Positions 6,888-10,346 of a DNA stretch of 10,346 nt are shown piece by piece. This DNA comes from JAGMDK01 sp023128695. GTDB taxonomy: Bacteria; Planctomycetota; Phycisphaerae; UBA1845; Fen-1342. A program made the position numbers and the translations under genes. Under the pieces are notes generated by a model. The model was not told where the DNA came from. It saw only the letters and a list, made by a program, of their open reading frames with translations, and did no database searches. Where the stretch lies: positions 1 through 10,346 of the forward strand of contig DAOVQG010000167.1 in assembly GCA_030628805.1 (NCBI GenBank), given 5' to 3'. How positions within the stretch are numbered: the first letter of the stretch is position 1; the number at the start of each line of letters is the position of its first letter.

Positions 6888-7025
6888 GCATGCAACTGAT
6901 GTTACGAGTTCGAGCTATTCGCAGCTCGGGTCGCCGGCGAGAGTGGGATTGTACTGCGGGGAGCACGATTCCGCGATAGGTGTTCTCAGTCTTTCACCCC
7001 GTCCAAGTGCCTGTAAAACAGACGC
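6888..7025. other. Intergenic DNA without recognised content
   Basis: Between the MITE-like element and palindrome copy 3. Open frames cross it, but they run straight through the palindromes on one or both sides and match no family I recognise. I see no RNA gene, terminator or convincing promoter. Confidence 0.4.
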
Positions 7026-7099
7026 GTGTGCCACTGCTCTTGAGCAGTGCCAGGGCCATTGTCGGCCGAAGAAGACACTGCTCAAGAGCAGTGGCACAC
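7026..7099. repeat. Bipartite palindromic element, copy 3
   Basis: Perfect 24-bp inverted arms (7026-7049 and 7076-7099) around a 26-base spacer unlike the other two spacers. It lies inside the long gene-poor segment between the lipoprotein and the PilZ operon. Confidence 0.9.
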
Positions 7100-7136
7100 A
7101 CAACGCGACCCGAAAACCAAAGCGTGACGATGCACT

Positions 7137-7197
7137 AGGGGCTCACGCCCCTGGCTACCATCTGCCGCCCTTCCCGGGCTACCACGCTTGCCCCGGG
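7137..7197. repeat. Pair of short GC-rich hairpins
   Basis: AGGGGC (7137-7142) pairs with GCCCCT (7147-7152) around TCAC. CCCGGG at 7173-7178 and 7192-7197 can pair around a 13-base loop. These lie directly before the second element with terminal inverted repeats. Confidence 0.5.
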
Positions 7198-7199
7198 CA

Positions 7200-7329
7200 A
7201 ATGGTTATGGGTGGGCGTCAACATAGTGGGTGGGGCGGGCCTCCGTGCCCGCCAATACGGTCCGCTGGCGGCCGCGGAGGGCCGCCCCACCGGTTTACCC
7301 ACTTTCCTGACGCCCACCCAATGGTTATG
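7200..7329. mobile_element. MITE-like element with 13-bp terminal inverted repeats and flanking direct repeats
   Basis: TGGGTGGGCGTCA at 7208-7220 is the exact reverse complement of 7308-7320. The direct repeat AATGGTTATG at 7200-7209 and 7320-7329 brackets these ends, overlapping them by two bases at left and one at right, as an insertion with target duplication might. Inside, 7230-7245 pairs with 7275-7290 in 15 of 16 positions, so the whole unit folds into one long interrupted hairpin. No coding capacity. Non-autonomous transposition is inferred. Confidence 0.55.
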
Positions 7330-7344
7330 AGCGCTTCGCGTGCT

Positions 7345-7701
7345 TTCTCTCAGTGGACGACGAAGTTATCTCCAACGTCACGTCGCGTCCAACTGTAGAT
7401 GCGTTTGACGTCTCGAGCCCCTTTTCCCTGGGCCGACTGTTTTCCATTTTTCTCCCCGGCCCAGCCCCGGCTCGCGCAATACTGCCCGCTGCACGTAACG
7501 AACGATCTTTCGGGACGCGCCGGTCGGGTTCCGATAGCCAGGTCTGTGTCGCGACGAACTCCGTGGAGCCCCGCCGGTCTATGTGCCCAGCACTGTCGCC
7601 GCCAGCGCAGGTCCGCTTTTGCCGGAAGCGGCTATCGATCAAGTCACTTGACACATAAGACGAAGACATCAGCGGCGTCCGCGCCCCGCGAGGTGGAGTA
7701 T
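7345..7701 (+). promoter_or_regulatory. Region upstream of the PilZ operon
   Basis: About 357 bp without a convincing gene, presumably holding the operon promoter. TTGACA at 7648-7653 matches a -35 box but no acceptable -10 box follows at 16-18 bp. The only firm signal is the Shine-Dalgarno AGGTGGAG at 7691-7698. The frame of the first PilZ gene stays open upstream to 7399, but that stretch is arginine-rich and domain-free, unlike the gene itself. Confidence 0.3.
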
Positions 7702-8460
7702 ATGGAAGTCTTGTCTCTGACACGCCGAAAAGTGCAGCTTCAGATGTTGGCCGAGGCCTGTGAGCAGCGGCGTCGCGTTCGTGTCATACTCGCGGGTCGC
7801 TCAGATGACCGCTTAGCGGTGTATACGCGCTTCGCGGCTCTCGCACGGAACCAGCTATTGTTGTACTGGCCGTTCACGGGAGTCGCCGCCGACATCGCCC
7901 GCGATGCGCAGGTGGAGGCGTTCTTCGAAATCGGCGGCCAGCGGCTCGCTTTCCGTACGCGCACCTGCGGTCGGACCCTCTGGTCGGGGTGTCGGCGTCC
8001 TCGGGTCGAGGTCTGGAAGCTGACCCTCCCCCTCTGCGTCGAACGAAGACAGCAACGGGCACGCTACCGCGTCTCTCTGGCCGACCTGGAACCTATCACG
8101 GCCCGTTTCACGAGCGTGAGCAACCCTCAACGTACGTTCACGGCTGAACTCACAAACATATCCGGCGGCGGCCTGTGCGGCCGGGTGCCCCTCACGGCGT
8201 CGACCGCCGTCCGGCCGGGAGAACTCCACTGGACGACTTTCGAGTTGCCGGAGGAAGACCGGACCTTCGAGTTCATCGTCCGTCTGGTGCACGTCCGCGC
8301 GCTGAAACGAAAAGGAGTGGTTGACTTGGGGGGCATGTTCCACCCAGGCGAGGACCCCCAGGTGCATCGCGACCAGCTTCGGCAGCTCGAATACTTTGTC
8401 ACCCGCCGTGAACGCGCGGAGTTAAGACGCCTCGGGAAGAACGGCGGAGGAGGAGATTGA
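7702..8460 (+). CDS. PilZ-domain protein, YcgR-like (first of three)
   Basis: A 252-residue predicted cytoplasmic c-di-GMP receptor. Residues 1 to about 115 form a beta-rich N-terminal domain resembling the YcgR N-domain, ending with FFEIGGQRLAFRTR and a strand. The PilZ domain (about 116-240) carries the RxxxR motif as RARYR (R119, R123) and the NxSxxG motif as NISGGG (N152, S154, G157), so both c-di-GMP contact motifs are intact. The end is a charged helix. ATG 7702 is chosen for its strong AGGTGGAG Shine-Dalgarno; the frame is open upstream but that extension has no domain character. The following PilZ gene starts 3 bp after the stop, and its ribosome binding site lies inside this gene's last codons, so translation is probably coupled. 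The output target (flagellar motor, pili, polysaccharide synthesis) cannot be read from the window. Confidence 0.85.
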   Translation: MEVLSLTRRKVQLQMLAEACEQRRRVRVILAGRSDDRLAVYTRFAALARNQLLLYWPFTGVAADIARDAQVEAFFEIGGQRLAFRTRTCGRTLWSGCRRPRVEVWKLTLPLCVERRQQRARYRVSLADLEPITARFTSVSNPQRTFTAELTNISGGGLCGRVPLTASTAVRPGELHWTTFELPEEDRTFEFIVRLVHVRALKRKGVVDLGGMFHPGEDPQVHRDQLRQLEYFVTRRERAELRRLGKNGGGGD

Positions 8461-8463
8461 GAC

Positions 8464-9186
8464 ATGCTCGTGGCCTTGGATCTGACGGCGCGACAGGCGG
8501 CCCGCGTCCTGGCGCAGGCTCTTCAAACCCACGCCAAGCTTGAAATCGAGCCGCGCCCCGAATATTTCGAGTCCCCGCTCTGGGGCCGCCTCGAAAGCCG
8601 CGTCCAGGACTTACTCATTGTACATTTGGTGGACGCCGGCCGGGAGTTCCCCTTGGCCGCCCTGATCGGGGCCATGTGTGACGTGCGGACGATTATGTCC
8701 GGCCAGTTCTACATGTTCACCACCGTCATTGTTGACACCGGCGAAGGCACGGCTCCGCGCCGGCTCTGCCTGGCCGTCCCCGACGCAATACAGGTAGCCA
8801 ATCGCCGGCGACATACCCGTAAGAACCCCATCGAGCCGGTCCCGGTGCGTCTGACCTTGCCCGGCGTGGGAGAGCCCTTTGTCGGCCACCTTGCCAACAT
8901 CGGCCGCGGCGGCCTGGGTTGTCGCGTCCTCCAGCGCGAGTTGGACGAACTGCTCCTGATCGGCAACGAGGTGCGGCTCGAGTTTATGCTTCCGTGGATG
9001 AGCCGGGTTTACTCCTTGCCGAGCGAAGTCTGCTCCAAGACCTTGTCTCACGACAAAGACCACTTGCTCGTCGGCTTCGAATTCTGCGCCCCTGACGCCG
9101 CCGCTCAAGCAACCCTGGAGTTGCTGCGGTCCGTGCTCGACAACGAAACCCAACGCCTGACCGAGATTGACGGTGAGCCATTATGA
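8464..9186 (+). CDS. PilZ-domain protein with altered c-di-GMP motif (second of three)
   Basis: A 240-residue protein with the same plan as its neighbours: an N-terminal beta-rich domain (about 1-112) and a PilZ domain (about 113-230). The RxxxR motif is present as RRHTR (R115, R119) in NRRRHTRKNP. The second motif reads NIGRGG (N145 to G150): the usual serine is glycine at position 147, while the asparagine and last glycine remain. Binding of c-di-GMP may be weakened, or this subunit may act through pairing with the other two proteins. Sequence identity to the neighbours is low by eye outside the motifs, so the three are old duplicates or separately recruited. GGAGG/AGGAG at 8446-8455 is a strong ribosome binding site. 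The stop codon overlaps the next start in ATGA at 9183-9186. Confidence 0.83.
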   Translation: MLVALDLTARQAARVLAQALQTHAKLEIEPRPEYFESPLWGRLESRVQDLLIVHLVDAGREFPLAALIGAMCDVRTIMSGQFYMFTTVIVDTGEGTAPRRLCLAVPDAIQVANRRRHTRKNPIEPVPVRLTLPGVGEPFVGHLANIGRGGLGCRVLQRELDELLLIGNEVRLEFMLPWMSRVYSLPSEVCSKTLSHDKDHLLVGFEFCAPDAAAQATLELLRSVLDNETQRLTEIDGEPL

Positions 9187-9977
9187 AACCCAGACGTGTT
9201 CTAACGCCGCAAGACACGGCCGTTATTTTTGAGCGGGCCGTTCAGGAGCGGGCCCTGGCTGTCTTGACCCTCCAGGACGGCCAGCACTGGGCCACCTTCA
9301 AGTCCCGTTTCCTCGAACGCGACCAGAACGGCAAGTTCTTCGTCCTCGACTACGAACCGGTCGAGGGCAACGTCCTCCCGGCACTCACCACCGGACAGTT
9401 CGTCGGCGTCAGCTTTCGCCAGAAAAGCCGTAAGATCCTTTTCGCCACCGTCGTCGAAGCCAAGGGTCATTTTGCCTGCGACGATAAGACCTCCATCACC
9501 GCCATTCGCTACCGCTGGCCCGAGAGCATCACCGAACTTCAGCGCCGAGCCTACTACCGCACGCCGATACCCCCGGAGATGACTCTCTTCGCCGCCGTCT
9601 GGCCCGGCGGCGTCACCGCCCACCAGCAAGCCCAGTCCGCGCAACAGCTCGCCACCGGCAAACTAGTCAACGTCTCCTGCGGCGGCGCGCTGATTGACCT
9701 ACAGAAAGCCGTGCCGATTAACTGGAATGAGAACGACCAGATCGGAATCGAAATGCAACTGCCGGACGGACGCCCGCCAGTACTCCTCGACGCCCGCCAG
9801 CGCGGCACACGCCAGACCGAGACCGGGACCGTTGGTCTCGCGATCCAGTTTATTGGTCTGGAGATGCAACCCGACAGCCGCTCGGTCTTGCGGCGACTGG
9901 CCAACTGTGTCCAGCGGCTGCACCGTCTCAGCATTTCCTCGGGCCGCCGCGACTGGAACAGCAAGAACAAGCTCTGA
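9183..9977 (+). CDS. PilZ-domain protein, YcgR-like (third of three)
   Basis: A 264-residue protein with a YcgR-like N-terminal region (about 1-115; note GQFVGVSFRQKSRKILFATVV) and a C-terminal PilZ domain (about 116-245). RxxxR is RAYYR (R122, R126) within QRRAYYRTPIP, a close match to classical YcgR sequences, and the second motif is NVSCGG (N163, S165, G168), so c-di-GMP binding is expected. The start codon overlaps the previous stop by 4 bp, with GGTGAG at 9172-9177 as ribosome binding site, pointing to translational coupling. The C-terminus is basic (SSGRRDWNSKNKL). In enterobacteria YcgR brakes the flagellar motor when c-di-GMP is high; whether this protein does so is unknown, since no flagellar gene is in view. 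It is the last recognisable gene in the window. Confidence 0.86.
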   Translation: MKPRRVLTPQDTAVIFERAVQERALAVLTLQDGQHWATFKSRFLERDQNGKFFVLDYEPVEGNVLPALTTGQFVGVSFRQKSRKILFATVVEAKGHFACDDKTSITAIRYRWPESITELQRRAYYRTPIPPEMTLFAAVWPGGVTAHQQAQSAQQLATGKLVNVSCGGALIDLQKAVPINWNENDQIGIEMQLPDGRPPVLLDARQRGTRQTETGTVGLAIQFIGLEMQPDSRSVLRRLANCVQRLHRLSISSGRRDWNSKNKL

Positions 9978-9986
9978 ACGTAAGCA

Positions 9987-10141
9987 TTCAGCGGTCAGCA
10001 ATCAGCGATCAGCCGAAAGTCGAGCAGATAGCGACCGAATGTCACAAATAACGTGTTATTGAGAGCAACGCGACAACATGACTGCTGTTAGGTACCTGCT
10101 CACCGAACAGCGCAAATGGCTGACCGCTGAAAGCTGATTGC
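9987..10141. repeat. Spaced inverted repeat after the PilZ operon
   Basis: TTCAGCGGTCAGC at 9987-9999 is the exact reverse complement of 10119-10131, and GCAATCAGC at 9998-10006 is the reverse complement of 10133-10141. The roughly 110 bp between has no coding character. The GGTCAGC/GATCAGC words recall simple-repeat families. The block may be an element remnant or may shape the operon 3' end. Confidence 0.55.
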
Positions 10142-10162
10142 TGAAAGCTTGTTGCATACGTC

Positions 10163-10181
10163 GGGTGGCCCATCGCTTTAG
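10163..10181 (-). repeat. 19-bp dispersed repeat, copy b
   Basis: Exact reverse complement of 1759-1777. It overlaps the left arm of the hairpin at 10176-10230, so part of that structure's sequence is shared with the distant symporter-downstream region. Confidence 0.7.
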
Positions 10182-10230
10182 CGTTGGGGGACCCGAGTGG
10201 GCTGATTATTCGTGTCCCCCAACGCTAAAG
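10176..10230. repeat. Strong 17-bp hairpin
   Basis: CTTTAGCGTTGGGGGAC at 10176-10192 is the exact reverse complement of 10214-10230, with a 21-base loop. No T-run follows, so it is not a textbook intrinsic terminator, but it is the best candidate structure for ending the PilZ operon transcript. It could also be a dispersed palindrome. Confidence 0.65.
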
Positions 10231-10346
10231 GGCCTGTCGGTTTAGTCGCCGCCGCGGAGCGGAGGTAGGCAGTCTCTGTTCGCCTGGCGGCGGGGGTTGC
10301 CTCTCTTTGCTCAACGCGCCGCCGGCTTTCTACCTGTTCGTCGCGA
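10231..10346. other. GC-rich tail of the window, nothing recognised
   Basis: One - strand frame is open across the edge, but it has no start site, domain or coding bias I can recognise. It could be the edge of another repeat or of a gene beyond the window. Confidence 0.3.

Noticed and set aside
1811..7099. CRISPR array formed by the recurring 24-base arms
   Set aside because: Copies are kilobases apart in inverted pairs, not tandem direct repeats with regular spacers, and no cas gene is present.
6943..7398. 151-codon + strand frame in the repeat-rich gap
   Set aside because: It passes through palindrome copy 3 and the 7200-7329 element, so its length comes from repeats. No coding signature.
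7511..7537. FliA-type (sigma-28) promoter based on CCGATAG at 7531-7537
   Set aside because: The matching TAAA-like -35 element is absent at the required distance, so a link to flagellar control is not supported.
7648..7676. TTGACA as part of a sigma-70 promoter for the PilZ operon
   Set aside because: No sequence near TATAAT follows at 16-18 bp.
7399..7701. 101-codon in-frame upstream extension of the first PilZ gene
   Set aside because: The composition is arginine-rich with no domain, while ATG 7702 has a strong Shine-Dalgarno at 7691-7698 and begins a sensible YcgR-like N-domain.
7325..7723. 132-codon - strand frame opposite the PilZ promoter region
   Set aside because: No recognisable family, and it covers the first PilZ gene's ribosome binding site and start. 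Long chance frames are common in GC-rich DNA.
10231..10346. Partial - strand gene entering from the right edge
   Set aside because: The open frame has no recognisable domain or start, and its stop falls in the hairpin arm. Too short to support.

Overview
The window is about 10.3 kb of GC-rich bacterial DNA with seven protein genes I can support, six on the + strand and one on the - strand. The intergenic DNA is unusually full of palindromes, inverted repeats and short tandem repeats. That repeat load, the type of membrane GT-C/TPR protein, the WYGDYD-type PEGA lipoprotein and the N-terminally extended family 4 uracil-DNA glycosylase all fit a Planctomycetota-like genome. This is inference from gene content; there is no rRNA or other marker gene to settle it.

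Layout. 1-251: hairpins and an AATCCTC heptamer tract. 252-1727: dicarboxylate/amino acid:cation symporter. 1728-1941: repeat-bearing gap with palindromic element copy 1. 1942-4113: large membrane protein with an N-terminal GT-C/TMTC-like part and C-terminal TPRs. 4198-5130: family 4 uracil-DNA glycosylase. 5131-5550: a 215-bp nest of inverted repeats, including element copy 2, then a structured leader. 5551-6216: LuxR-type response regulator with a degenerate receiver. 6225-6302: heptamer tracts in opposite orientation between convergent genes. 6733-6311 (- strand): small PEGA lipoprotein. 6752-7701: about 950 bp without a convincing gene, holding two MITE-like elements, element copy 3 and short hairpins. 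7702-9977: three tightly packed PilZ-domain genes. 9978-10346: more inverted repeats and no gene.

The clearest functional unit is the PilZ operon. Three different proteins, each with an N-terminal beta-rich region and a C-terminal PilZ domain, are joined by a 3-bp gap and then a 4-bp ATGA overlap, each with a good ribosome binding site. The first and third keep both c-di-GMP binding motifs (RxxxR and NxSxxG). The middle one has glycine in place of the serine. This suggests a set of c-di-GMP effectors made together, possibly for motility or surface behaviour, but no flagellar, pilus, cellulose or GGDEF/EAL gene is visible to fix the output.

The other genes look like independent units: transport, possible envelope glycosylation, DNA repair, an orphan regulator and an envelope lipoprotein. 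The most unusual non-coding content is three copies of a bipartite palindrome (24-bp inverted arms around unrelated 26-36 bp spacers), an 18-bp perfect inverted repeat enclosing other palindromes just after the glycosylase gene, and two short elements with terminal inverted repeats that look like non-autonomous mobile elements.
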